Positions 1-12,200 of a DNA stretch of 64,000 nt are shown piece after piece. The position numbers and the translations under genes were made by a program. The stretch's first letter is position 1; every line of letters starts with the position of its first letter. Source of the DNA: Promerops cafer (Eukaryota > Chordata > Aves > Passeriformes > Nectariniidae); NCBI GenBank assembly GCA_013398275.1, contig VZSE01006140.1, positions 372,001 through 436,000 of the forward strand, in the 5' to 3' direction. The notes beneath the pieces are model-generated. The model ran no database searches, was not told where the DNA came from, and saw nothing but the letters and a program-made list of their open reading frames with translations.

Positions 1-380
1 GTCTGTCAGAGATTATTCAGTATTTCATCCCTTATTACGCTTCAAGAAAAGTCACAGCCTTCAGTTCTGCTTTCAGAGAAGTCAGATTTTTACTGACCTG
101 TGTCAGAACAATGAGGGAGGATATTACTGTGTGTACAGGACAGGTGCCTTTACAAGTAAGAGATCTGTAGTGCACTGAAATGTGCTGAGCTGAAAGGACA
201 GGGCAGCATGCCTGGAATTACTCCTAAATCTACTTTTAAAACACAGAGTTATTCAAAATACCTATCTCAGTTCCCTCATCCAGTCAGCAAAATGTCACTG
301 TCCTACAGCATGCCATAGAGGTAAATTGCTATTTTTATATATTTACTTCTTAAAGAAATAATTTTGACCATTAATTACAG
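1..380 (+). other. Partial intron upstream of the last KDRL exon
   Basis: This stretch precedes the splice acceptor TTAATTACAG that ends at 380. It shows no sequence I recognise as VEGF-receptor tail. A frame is open from position 3 to about 155 and ends at a donor-like GTAAGA (156-161), but its translation does not resemble the receptor tail, so I treat the segment as intron. Confidence 0.55.
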
Positions 381-623
381 AGACAGGGTGGACACATCCC
401 AATGTTTGTTCCCAACAGGCGGAGAGCTGTCAGCAGGAGCAAGGAATCCATCCTGTCTGACCACGAGACTGTCAAGTACCAGCCAGCAGTGCAGGTGGAA
501 GAGGACACCATGGACTTCTCCCTGGAAGACTCTGTCCTGCTCCCTATGGATCCCAACCTGGAATGCCACAGCCCTCCTCCGGATTACAACTCTGTGGTGC
601 ACTACTCAGCCCCCCCAGTGTAA
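381..623 (+). CDS. Terminal exon of a VEGF-receptor tyrosine kinase, probably KDR-like (VEGFR-4 class); partial gene
   Basis: This is the last coding exon of a class V receptor tyrosine kinase: 80 residues of cytoplasmic tail and a TAA stop at 621-623. The exon starts after the acceptor at 379-380 in phase 0. The end of the tail, SPPPDYNSVVHYSAPPV, closely matches the end of FLT1 (SPPPDYNSVVLYSTPPI), including both tail tyrosines equivalent to FLT1 Y1327 and Y1333. The upstream SRSKESILSD resembles the SKSKES-LSD stretch of FLT1 and, more weakly, the KDR tail. The extracellular Ig domains, membrane segment and kinase lie outside the window to the left. The assignment to KDRL rather than FLT1 is an inference from synteny: the next gene is CDX4, as in the zebrafish kdrl-cdx4 region, whereas FLT1 sits by PAN3, FLT3 and CDX2. 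The receptor would bind VEGF at the endothelial surface. Family membership is secure; the paralogue call is less so. Confidence 0.8.
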   Translation, partial: RQGGHIPMFVPNRRRAVSRSKESILSDHETVKYQPAVQVEEDTMDFSLEDSVLLPMDPNLECHSPPPDYNSVVHYSAPPV

Positions 624-3600
624 GCAGGGCCCCAGCACAGGCTGCACCTCAGCCTTGCCAGGTTCTCCTTGCCCCAGGGAGCCTGGCTGAAACAGAAGGG
701 AATTCTGCTGGGATAACACTTCACGTGTTTCTTCTGATCTTGGATGGGATTAGAAACAATTTAAGAGCATCTTCTCTCTTCTCTTTAAAGGCCTATTGCA
801 AGGTCTGCAGTGAATTAATAACATTCTGTCTGTCAGAGTCGTAGTAGGAGCTGTAACCCTGAACTGCTGCCACTCCTTCCCCCTGCCTGGGGCTGTTCAT
901 TGGCACTGGCAGATCCACAGGTTCCTGCATTCCCATTTCACTCCATGAGGGTCATGCCAAGCTGGTTGGGAATATAAGATTCAAGCTGCCAGCCTTGACA
1001 CATGCTGCAGGGGTTGGTTAGGACAGGGCTGGAAGGGATCTGTTGAAAACAGCAGCTGCACATGAATGTTTTGGGCTTGGAGAGAAGCTGAAACACCCTT
1101 CCTAACTTGGGATTTTACCTCCTGTAAATATTTCTGAAATATTTTGCAATCCAAGCTATTTTGGTTGTAATTTGGATTTAATAATTTCCACTGCCCAGAG
1201 GATACACTCCTAAAGATGGCATGGCCCAGAGCGAGCTGCTGGTGCTCGTGTGCCTGCTCTTTTGGGCCAGCAGGGCACACAGTGTGGTTAAATCCAATGC
1301 CCTGGGCTTTCCCCTTGTTCAAACAGCAGTTTATTCTGCAGACATGCAATAGGGAACCTTGCTGGAGATGCATCTGTCATGGTTGCAAGGCAAAAGCACT
1401 GCCTTAAGTAAGAACCTTCTCATCTCAAACAGAACTTCCCCGCTCACACACACATTTGTGTGAATGTGCAGAAAACTCTCATTACCAGCACGAGGGTTAC
1501 ACAAAAACCCACACACGCCCTTGAGGCACCAGCAGGGCAGCAGCATTTTTATGTTTCCTTTCTGCACACAGGCTATTTACTGAAACAACACACAAAACAA
1601 AAAACAGCATTTCCTCTGGATTCTGTGGTGGGTGCCCAAGAGTTTGACCCTGGGGATACTCTCCCTGTTAAGCTGCGAGCCCATGTGACACACAGTTATC
1701 TCTGACTGTCTTGCCAAGGTAAATACTGGTATCATATGCAAAGCCCTTCCTGGGTTCAGGGTAATTCAGAGCTTTTGTTGCAGCAGGACTGAAAGGATCA
1801 CAAATTCTCGCATGAGAGACATTCACAGTTTGCCCCTGCCCAGAGCTGTGTGTGGCAGGGACTGTTCCAAGTGTCCCCAGGTGCCCTGTGTGCCCTGTGC
1901 ACCCTCCTTACACAGCAAATAATCCTTAGCCTTTCATGTGCTCTGTAACAGAGTTGCCTTCATAATTTAGGAAGGGAAAGGTCTCCAGGTTGCAAGGAGA
2001 AAAAGCCAGGATGAGCAAGATGTTCACTGACAGCGAGAGCTGTAACCCCCCGAGTTACAAACTGATCCGTAAATGGCTCCCTGTGCAGTCTCCTCCAAGC
2101 TCTGCACAACCCTTTCCTTTTCTTCCTTGATTTGACTTCTTCAGCAGAAAAAGAATTTTTTTCCATGATTCAGACTAGAGGGGGATGAAATCCAAGCCTT
2201 GCAAAATGATGATGTTACCTTGGCAAAGACAGCTGCACACCCTCGCAGCAGCGAAGGAAGTTTTCTGGATGAGTGCTTGCAGTGGGCTACGCTGAAGGAA
2301 TCACAAACAAGCCTCAGGTATTATCAAAGGGGAAAACAAATCTCCAAACCCCACACCACGTTAACTGTGAACTCTCAAGCACCTGAAGGATGGGCTCTGG
2401 GGAACTGCACTGCTTCTTCTCCTTGACTTCAGAGTCGCTTATTAACCACCTGCAGTCCCTCCAGAGCCCCCTGCTCGTAGTGCACCTGCTAGATGGGTGT
2501 GGGCTGTAGTTGCTTTATGGTCAATTTGCACTGCTTTGTATTTTAGTACCTATATATTAACTAGAGCTGGTCATAGGAGTGAAGGAACTACTGGGAAAGA
2601 ATTCTGATGAGCCCCAGGAAGCTCATTGGATTGGTTTTTCATCAAACACTATTAGATGTCTATAGCTCTGATCAAGTAATCAATCAGTTCTTCTGGAAAT
2701 AAGTTATTGATGAGGCAAAGGAAAAGAAGGTGCAGACAGTGTGTGTGGCTCTGCTGTTGATGGCCTCAGCTGGAGATGTTTGCTACTGCACCTTGAACTG
2801 GAGGGTGAGAAAACCTTCACTTAGGAACTTTGAAATGTAGGAACAAAACCTGCACGTGTGCTCTGCGTTCTGAGGAGGGATGGAAGCTCTGCTGGGTGAA
2901 CTGAGCACGTGCCTCCCCTTCTCGGAAGGATGAGCTGCAGGAGCTTCTCCAAGAGCAGAGGCACAGCAGCGCGTCTGGGGACTGCCCAGGGGACTGTGGG
3001 GAGCCAGGGCCCTTCTGGCTCTCAGTAACAAACACCAGCCTTTCACCACCCGTGATGGTGAAACAGGGCACAGGCTCCAGGGCTCGAGATGTTTAAAGCC
3101 CTGGTTGCACTGACAGCCCCAGGACTGAGAGCTCCTCTGCAGTGGCAGAATCGAGAACGTCCTGAGCAGATCCGGCGATGGAAGGGACTGGCTGATGTTT
3201 GGGCAGCTGTTTCCAATGTTATTTCATGGAAGATTTTTTCCTCCTTATAGTAAATGTAACAAGCAAAAGTATTGCCTGAAAAGTATTATTGAACATATTC
3301 TATTTTATTTACTAATATTTTGTTTGTCCTTCTCTCGCCTCCCTTAATTTAATTATTGTTCTCTTCTTCCAACAATGTATATAGTGTACCCTGTAGCAAC
3401 AAATACAGTATTTCATTTATATGGTAAAATTTGTAACATTTTAGTCTAAAGAGAAAGAAATACCCGGATGTAACAGAGTTAAGTATTGTACTAAACATTT
3501 CACTAATGCTTGCAGGCCAGGCTCCAGTTTACAGTGCCCCACTAGTGCCATGGCACAGCAGCTCTCTTGGCTGGGAGTGTCTCTGCCTCTCACTTCTTCT

Positions 3601-5442
3601 CCATGTTGTTTAGTTTCAGTTAGGAAACAGGAATCTGGAGGAATTTGGCAGGTTTCCCTCATTCCTGGAAGCGTCACCATGTGCAGCTCGTGTTAAAGGT
3701 GAGGGATTTCCGCTGCCTGGGTTTTAATTGGAGGCTGGTGGATTGGCTGGAGGATCAGACGGGGTAAATTGTTTAAATGATGTGATGTTTATTATTTTTT
3801 CAGACTTCTCAGGGATTCTTTCTCGACTCCTGTCTGCCAGCTGCTTTGTCTAACCTGAGCTCAGTGGGATCTGTATTAACATGTACCTTTGTTTCCTTTG
3901 ATGGTGCTCACTCCTGCTGGTTTTGTGCTCCTGGAAGCCCAGAAAATCAGGGCAAAGGAGCTCAGAGCTCTCCATGGGACTGTGTTGTCTCTTCTCCAAC
4001 ACTCACCTCCCACTCAGGTGTCCAAGTGCCTTCACCTGCATGTTCTTGTTCAGGCTGGTGGTTGTAACAATCTCTGGTCTCCTCTTTTCTCTACTTTTCA
4101 TCTGTTTCTTGTTATTTGCTCTCCCAGTCCCTTTGGATTGCTTTGCTCTGCCTTTTCCATAAGATCAGGTATAGGATCATTTCACTGCTGTTCATCCTGT
4201 GCTTGCAGACCCTGAACTAGATAATCTAAAGCAAGATTTTCACATTAAATCCTCAATATATAGCCAAGGAAAACTAGTTTGTATTAGTTTGTCTGGAAGT
4301 CTCTTTGTGTCCTTCCCTGAATGGGAGAAGCTTTTTAATCTACTGATTTTTCAATATTGGTGTCTGCAGCAAAATGAAGGCTGGTGTCTGTGTGAATCTG
4401 ATCTTTCCCAGAGTCCTTTCCTGACCTTCTGTAAGGTTCTCCCAAGTTATCCCCACAAGAAGGGGATCCCCAGCAAGATGTATCCCAAGTGCCTGCTTGG
4501 GATATCAAGGAAGTCAGACAAAACTCAAAGTCTGAGTAATGGTGTCAAACCAACCCCCTGACTGCTGCAGGTGAGCACACTCAGACCTCAACTGCTCTGC
4601 TTGACATCCCACTGACAGAAACCCTCCCTCCACACACCTGCTTGGCAAATGCCACGATACCCCAGAGAATCCAGGGGTTTCTCTCATGGGGTTTGCTCTC
4701 CTGTACACTGCAGGAATGTCAGCTGCCATGTCAGCCTGGAACTTGCCAGGCTGGTTCTTGATTTGTCCCCTCACTGATCCTTCACGTCCTGCCTCACTTT
4801 GCAGATTCCATCTGGCCTAGGCCAGCTCTGGGGATGTGGGCTGGGCTCCAGGATCCCTAAATCCCAGCAGCACCAAGGGCACCCACCAGGAACTGTTTGC
4901 AAGCAAGTAGCTCCAGTGCAAGATAAGCATTATCAGGTTTTCCTGAACACAGGAATTGCTCAGGATCAGTATCATACTCACAGATCAGCCTAGAGGTTTT
5001 TTTTCTTATCATACAGTGAATGAAAAACACAAAAAGCTGCAATAATTCTTTTTTTCCTCCCTGAAAATGTAATGGCTGAACGTGGGGATCCATTTTCCTG
5101 AGTTTTCACTGCACCACAAAAGAACAGAAAGAATTTTGCTGAAGTCACAGCACCAGCACCATCTTACACAAGCAAAATTCAGGGAGGAGTTTGGGGTTTG
5201 GCCCTCTCAGGAGTCAGGCAGTGTACAGGGGACTGTGGAGGTGTTGAGCCCAAGCACTGGGTGGTTTGTTTGACATTGTTATTTCCATTTTTGTGACCAC
5301 AGAACGGAGAAGCTGCTGGCCTGGGTCAGTTGGGAGCACAAGGGTTACAGGGAGAACAAAGTGGGATGCACTGAGCAGTGTCCTGTTCTCCTGGTAGCAC
5401 TCAATTCATTTTTCCTTAGACCTTGAGTTGTCAAAGCAGCCA

Positions 5443-5538
5443 CTGAAAACTGGGATAAAACAGTAACTTGGGACCTCCAGAAATAAACTAAGGAAAACTG
5501 GGAAAAGCCAGGAACTTGGGACTTACAGAAATAAACCA
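5443..5538 (+). repeat. 48-bp tandem duplication, two diverged copies
   Basis: Two adjacent units (about 5443-5490 and 5491-5538) share the order ACTGGGA, then AACTTGGGAC, then CAGAAATAAAC at a spacing of 48 bases. They differ at scattered positions. Each copy carries an AATAAA hexamer (5482 and 5530). The duplication lies about 130 bases before the likely polyadenylation site of the receptor gene. Confidence 0.75.
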
Positions 5539-5663
5539 AGTGCCATGTTCAAACCACCGAGGAATGTTTGTCTGCCATGTTCCTGTCTGTCTGAAGAATG
5601 TATGCACTGAAAACAACGCTTTCTTATGTAGTCAAAAATTGTACTGTATCTATTAACCAAAAA

Positions 5664-5669
5664 AATAAA
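5664..5669 (+). terminator. Candidate polyadenylation signal AATAAA of the KDR-like gene
   Basis: The hexamer lies in an A-rich stretch and is followed 30-45 bases later by the U/GU-rich sequence TTCTTTGTGTCATCTC. This is the arrangement expected around a cleavage site. Two further AATAAA hexamers at 5482 and 5530 could act as alternatives. Confidence 0.45.
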
Positions 5670-5690
5670 AAGATTCTATATTTATACAGC

Positions 5691-8600
5691 CCAGGGCTTC
5701 TTTGTGTCATCTCTTAGGTTGAAAAGCATTGTCCTTGAAGCAGAATAAAAATAAATAATGCAACAGTTCTGAGAGACTTTTGCAAGGCATAGATCTCATC
5801 CAAATTTCTACAGGGGGTTCCAAAGTTAGGACAGAGGCTGCCACACTGCTCAGAGGGAACTGCCCGCTGCATTTGCTTAAAAGATTCACAGACCTGAAAA
5901 AAATGGGCAGTTTGCTGGAGAGATGCACCAAACCAGCTGCTGCCAAGAACAGCCCGTGGAACACAGACTTTGTGTCTGGTTACTTCTAAAATATCTCAAT
6001 AAATGGGGCTGAGAGAGAAGAGAATCACAATTCTGCCTTCTAAGGACAGCCCATGGTCACCAAAGCGTGTCAGTACAGAAGTCTCTGAGGATAATCTGCA
6101 GAATGTGATGGCATCTGGGGCTTGTTCAGCCTCAAAATTCCAGAGGTTGTGTTGGATTTGGCTTGCCATAATATTCTAAAAAGAACACCATTAAATAAAT
6201 ACTTCCCAATACATTACTGAATTCTCTTTCAAATAAACTCTGGACTGTTGAAATACAGATAATTCCATGCTCTCCATCTGTAGTGAAGGTTTAAGCTTCA
6301 TAATGCCAAGGGAAAAAATCTCCCAGCTCCATCCAAATGCAGCAGACCTGCTGCCATTCTCCTCACCAGCTGGCTGATTTTTCTGGAATACCATTCCCAT
6401 TCCTCTTTCCACTTTGGTGGCACAGTGGGTAACTACCAGCAGAAAAAAAAAGAGATTTTTTCTTACATAGTGACAAATACCAGTTTCTACTCATGGCTTA
6501 AAATAAATACTGGTATTAGGAAATAAAAAAAAATAAGTGTGTTAGAGTTTCAGAGCCATTCTTCCATTAGCAGCCTTAAAAGTTATCAGGCTGTGTATTT
6601 TGCCAGTCACATTAAAAACTATGAAGCACTCAAGTCACTTCAAACATTTTAGTTTCTCTTCATTCCCTGTTCCAAACAGTCCTAGAAATAAGTGTCTAAA
6701 TTATACATGTCATTTGAAATGCAGCAATCTCCTTTCATCCCCATAATGAGCAGGAACATTCTTCTCTGTAAACTAAAGAATGTTTTAGTTCCTTATATAA
6801 GGCATGAGTCACCGCGAGCTCCGCGCTGCGGAGCCGCCTTCCCGCGGAAACCGACGGATTAAAGAGGGGAAGCAAAATATACAAAATTAACTCTGATTTG
6901 CTTTTAGCACTAAATGTGAATTATTAATCACACCCAGCTTGAGTTACACTTGTGGAAGGGACCTTGCAACAGCAAAGCTCAGAAAGGAATTTGGGGGAAA
7001 AGGACAACGTTGGGAATGCAGGAATGGAAGCTTTGCTCTTAGGTCTCGGTCAGGGGATGTAGTTTTCCATCCCTTACTTTTGCTGGATGGGCTGGAGAAG
7101 ATTTTTGTTTTTACAGCAGCAGCACATAGAGAGGCCAGGTCAGAAAATCTCAGACTAAAGTATTGAAGCTTGGTGGCTTTGGGTGATAAGAATCCCAAGA
7201 GAAAATAGGGACTAGGAAGAGAAAGATTTAGGATTAAGATACACAGATTTGGTGGTGGTGGCATTAGAAAGCTGAGAAGAGAATCCATCTGATTTCCAGT
7301 CAAGTCCTTTTTCCTTCCTCCCATAATCAGACTTAACTTGAGAGGGTTTATAAAGTGCATAGGTTTAGAAAGAGTAGAAAATGCTGTTCATTTTCAGTGC
7401 TTTGGACACACTGAGGCCATGAGCAGCAGATGATAATGTTGTGTCAGAACCTTCCCGTATCCCACAGCTTCCAGAGGCTCCCAGCACACATTCCATGGCC
7501 AGTTCATGATGGCACACGGAATGTCCACTGCTGGCTGCACTGGGAGGAGCTGGCTCTGTGTGGAGATTGGAAGAAGCCCTGCAAGGACCATAAAGTAACC
7601 CTTCTTTTGTCAGCACAGTCAGTGATGAGTGGCAGTTGTTCCTACAGCCTGATGAGATTCATTAAAACTCCAAGAGGAGAAACTGCTCTGCCTAAACTCC
7701 TCCAGGGGCTCAGGAACCAGAACTGAATCCCAGGAAATCACAGCTGTGGCAGTTCACTTCACATCCCTCCATGAGGCACAAAGTGAGACCTGTGTGTTCC
7801 TCTCTGCAGGCAGTGAGGACTTTACTCCACATCTGCACCAACCACAAGGGCACAGTTGTCATGGTCTTATCTTCTTTTTTCCTTGTTAGAGTCAGGATTA
7901 AACGCATGGGAGATGGTGTTTCTTGTTCAGGCTCAGATGTTTATTAATTCTTATCTCTGTTACAGTCTCACGAGCTGTGAGTTCTGTATAATAAAGTGAA
8001 AAATGGTGATGTATCTCTTCCTCTACAAGGCCTTTTAAGCACAAACTATTCAATTAAGAAATGACACCTAAATTATTTTCATTTTCAACCCAATAACTAA
8101 GAACTCGTTGTCTGCCCTGCAGACTTTTCTATCCAGTTACAAAATACCACCCAAAGCCATGGAGAAGAAGGTGAGAAAGGACTGGCCTATGCCTAAAACC
8201 TCCATCTTGCTTTATATATATTATATTATATTCTAAAACCTTAAACTCAAAGTTTTCCACGCTGTGATATCACACACTTCTATTCAAACTACACACCCAC
8301 AATCTCAGTGCCATCACTCAATTTTGGAAGCTTCTCCACGGCCTCAGGTCAAATGCAGTGCTCTCCTGAGGGTCAGTGCCCCTCAGCACAGAAAGCCCAA
8401 AATTCTCAGTGACCAGGGTTCCAACACAGAGTAACATGGCTTCTGAATACTCCTGCTCCAGATTTCCTCAAGGAGCCTTTCAGAGAGGGCTGTGGCTCCC
8501 AGGAAGAAACAGGACTGAAGCTGTCATAATATCAAATGTCAGGATAATGAAATAAATTAGGAGAGCCTCCCATATTCTTCCTGTGAGTTTGTCCCTCACG

Positions 8601-9193
8601 ATGCTTACCCTGAGTATGTGATCCACACAGAGTCCCTGGGGCTCATTCCAGCCTCTTCTTCACTGAGCAGAAATAACACCCAGTAAAGAAGAAATATTTC
8701 CTCTGAGGTTTACGCTGTTCACCTTCTGGGGCCAGAGATTTTTCCTCAGAGTGTGAGCTGAGCACAGAGGAGATTAAGAGATGGAGTTATTCTGTCAGAC
8801 ATTCCCAGGCCCGTGAGCACACGGAAGGAGCTTTGGTTGAAATGAGAACCTGCAGCACCCCGTGAAAAATGAGTAATCCTTATAACCCAGCGTAGGCAAG
8901 GGTAGGAATAGATGTCCACAGGGTGCTCTTGCCTAAATCCATGGTATGGGTGCTACAGGATTAAGCCCATCTCTTGCATACTTTTAGGGCAAACTGCAAC
9001 TCCACGGGTGGTTTAGTCAGTTTGGTGATTTCACTCAGAGTGATCTGACCCATCCAAACAAAGGCAAAAAAATACTCTTTCAAATATTAAGAGTGACATC
9101 AGGAACCTTATGACATTCACTGAGGACAAATCATGTACTTGAGAAGGACTAAACCCTCTCTGTGACACATTTTGGGGCTGACTGACCCTGCTC
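5691..9193. other. Intergenic sequence without a recognisable gene
   Basis: Only short, mutually overlapping frames occur, and none resembles a known protein. The one outstanding item is the CpG-dense islet at 6791-6858, listed separately. A short AT run (TATATATATTATATTATATT) lies at about 8213-8232. Confidence 0.6.
6791..6858. promoter_or_regulatory. CpG-dense islet with a TATA-containing palindrome, AP-1 site and perfect hairpin
   Basis: The block begins with the 12-base palindrome CCTTATATAAGG (6791-6802), which contains TATATAAG. A consensus AP-1 site TGAGTCA follows at 6805-6811. Next comes a CpG cluster of about ten CpGs in 48 bases (6812-6858). Within it GCTCCGC-GCT-GCGGAGC (6818-6834) is a perfect 7-bp hairpin. 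The surrounding kilobase is AT-rich and CpG-poor. It could be a small promoter or an enhancer. No ORF follows that I can identify. Confidence 0.35.
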
Positions 9194-9249
9194 TGTGCAG
9201 GAGGGTCGAGTTTGGACCTCTTGAGGTCCCTTCCAGCCTGAATATTCCA
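9194..9249 (+). mobile_element. CR1 LINE 3'-end fragment
   Basis: The segment reads like the tail of an avian CR1 element in sense orientation. It has a GGAGGGTCGAGTTTGGAC segment (the 'ggttggac' motif), then GAGGTCCCTTCCAGCCTGAA, the position where CR1 tails normally read GGTCCCTTCCAACC before an ATTCT-type end. It is short and diverged, so it is an old insertion with no coding capacity. Confidence 0.65.
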
Positions 9250-12200
9250 ACAGCCAAGTCTGAGTCATTGTTGCATCCTAGCAGGCAGTAAATCACCAGG
9301 ATAACCCCCAAGCCACACAGGCCTGGCCTTTCCAAACAGTGGAGATGGGGTTGGTGACTCACCTGGAGCCTCAGCAGAGCTCTGGGAATCCTGGAAAGTG
9401 GCGTGTGCTAATAATTAATGACTTTTTTGTCTGCATCCAAACAAAAGATGTGGCAACACTGATCTCACATAGCAAAGTGAAACAAAACAAATGACATTCT
9501 TCTTGAGTAAAGACAAGCCTAAGTTGGCTTTTCTAAGAAAACTCCCAGGCAATTTTATCTCACAGCTTCATAGTTACTCTTGTGTATTTTGTTTTTTCCT
9601 GCTGCTCCTCTGCTTCACTTGTCAGTTAACAAAGAGCACTCAGTGTTCTCTCATGACAGAACTGATGCATTTGTCACACCTAAATTGTGGTATTAGACTG
9701 TTGCTACTCATGTCCACTCTATTAATTGTGAACTGTCCACTTCCATGAATCTCTTTCATGGAAAAGATTCATAATGCCATGATCCTCTGCAAAGTCAAAT
9801 CTCCAAAATCAAATCAAATTCCTGAACTCATTATAAAAATTTTTTAAAAAAGCTGAGTCTTCTCCTTTGCAGATGAAGCAGGAATTTTTCTCTCTGATGT
9901 CATGTGGGGGAAAGAGGCCCAAGCACCTGTCAATAATACACTGATCCTTGTCTGAGTCAGACATGATGAGTGTTTCTCCTTTTACCACAATTTTTTTCAG
10001 TTCATAGTTGTTACAGTGAAAACTTTGTAATTTCTGGCTTTTCCCTCTTGTCTTTCTTTCTTCCCCTGTAACATTGTTAAAGAGAAATTCAAGCCTGACA
10101 GCAGGCAGGATCAAAGAGACCAGGAGCATAATGAAGTCCTTGTTTTCCCACTAAAGAAAACTCGTTCCTGGGACTCCCATATGTAGGGCTGTGCCTTCTG
10201 CCCTTCCAGGAGGAGCAATATTAGCCAGGTTTTTTAAAGCTAGGACTACACACTCAGTGATCCTCAAGGCCAACAGAACAAACCTGGCATCTCTGGACAT
10301 TCATCTTGGAGCAGTAGTTGTTATTTTTAAACTGGACCATTGTCACAGTGAATTCCTCAAAATCCCAAAGGTTAAGTTGTTTTTCATAACTATGCATCAA
10401 AAAACCTAAACCAAAACAACAGGAAAAAAAACCCAACAAGCAACCAAGAAGTCTATTATTTTCTGGGAGAGTTTTGACCTTTTATTCATGTATATTTTTC
10501 AAAGCCAGCCCTGCACTGTTTATGCCCCAAGCTAGAATGTCACAAGCCATCTTAGCAGGGAGCAGAACCACGGAGACAAGCAGGGTAAGGCGAGGAGAGC
10601 AGGTGGAAGGGGGTGAGAAGCAGCAATGGGGGCATCGAGGTAATGGGCTCCTTAATCTTGTCTGCTGAACCATCTGGGATGGACAGGATTGCATTCCTCT
10701 CTTTCCCCAAAGCCTCTGAAACAAGCACCAAACCCCTCCTGACGCAACGTCAGGATGAAAGTGCAACACGACTTTACAGCTCCATGAAGAAGGACAGGAG
10801 GGTGGAGGGGAGCCAAAGCCTCGTGTCCCCAAGCACTGAAAGAGCTGGATCCAAATCTGGCCATCACCAATGACTCCTTGCCTGGGTGATGGATTGCTGC
10901 TGAATCCAAACTGCTCTGGAGGTTACAGCAGCAATTCCTCCTGCTGTCAGGATGACTCACAGCCAGCTCAGACACTGAGACCTATTGACTCAGCATCCCT
11001 CCTCTGCTGAATGAGATTGTCCTCTGTGCTGATGAAACACTCTTTGGCCTTGATGTTAATCTTTGAATCTGTGAGATCCCAGATGCCTTTTAGGATGTTG
11101 TAATAAATGGGAAGTGCCAACAGATTGCAAAGGAAAGTGAGGTTGTCTTCTTCTTTGCATTTGGACCATTATTTCCTTCTAGGAAGGGAAAGGCAGGAGC
11201 TGAGGAGAAAATAGGTGCTGTTCTTCAAGAGATGTTCTGGAGCTGGCCATGGTGCATTGCTTCTCTCTGCTCTGGGAGTAAAGCCCTGCATCTTACTGGG
11301 GCCAGGTCCTGCATCAAACCTCCTTAAAGAGCCACAGAGAAGCTCTGCCCTGGCAGCTCTGCGTCTCTGGGAGGCAGCATTCATCCCAGTCATGGGAAGA
11401 AAGAAAATTCCCAGCTGGCAAAGACAAAAGCAGACTCCAGATCTACTCAAGAACAAATTTTACCTATTCAAAATATAGGCAGAAATTTTCTCTGGGCTTC
11501 AGCCGATTGCAGCTCTCTAAAGAAAAAATGTAATGTTGCCCTAAATCATGCTCAGTAATTCCCTCCTCCTAACATTATCCCAAGGGTGGCACAATTAACA
11601 ATAATCTATTTATTAAGAGTTCATTTAGTACACAAATGCCAGGGACGTTTTTATTTCAGTAAGACTAACACCCATCTGTTTTTCTGGTTTAACCCCATTC
11701 AGTAAAGAGAAATATTTTAATGGGCTTAAACACCAACTACTCACTGAGTAGTTTGTGAGTAAAGACCTGTTCATGCTGCTCTACTGCAGCCTGATACAAT
11801 GGGAAAAGACCTGAAAAGGACAGTAAGAACTCTTGGGAGCTGGAAAATCCATGCAGGGGCAGCAGGATCTTGGTGCTGTGACATTAACAAATTTTGCCAC
11901 ATCCAGGATTTAGTTAAGTCCCCCTGACCACCACCAGACAGAGCTGCACTGATACCTGGATTAGTGCACAGTCACATCACTTGATTCCCTCAGATTCAGG
12001 GCACAATTTGTCCTTCAGAAAATTCCCTCCTTTCCTGCTGCCATGCAAAGTGCCCCAAATGGTGCTGCAGAAGAGGGTTCATCACCTGGAGGGAAATCCA
12101 GAAACAGCTCCCACAAAAGCAGCAAACCAAAGCAGACCATCAGCACCTGGCCTGGATTTCTAGTTTTTCATTATTTTGGTTTCCCACTGTATTTGGGAGC

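Larger units (their letters stand above)
624..5690 (+). other. Probable long 3' UTR of the KDR-like receptor
   Basis: No ORF in this stretch looks coding, and all frames are broken. The sequence is mostly AT-rich with the texture of a 3' UTR, especially around 3230-3440. It ends at a well-formed polyadenylation context near 5664. The extent is inferred only from the position of that signal; an earlier or later end is possible. Confidence 0.4.

Noticed and set aside
1..155. Open frame ending at a GTAAGA donor in phase with the last receptor exon, as a possible penultimate exon
   Set aside because: The translation does not resemble FLT1 or KDR tails, acceptor choices (76 or 106) are ambiguous and the donor lacks G at -1. 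An RNA-seq junction 155/381 would revive it.
6944..7360. Minus-strand ORF of 138 codons
   Set aside because: No domain, no splice sites of note and strong compositional bias; another frame is open on the + strand over part of it.
9741..9763. Perfect 8-bp stem hairpin TTCCATGA/TCATGGAA
   Set aside because: A single short hairpin of this size is expected by chance in 64 kb and has no supporting context.
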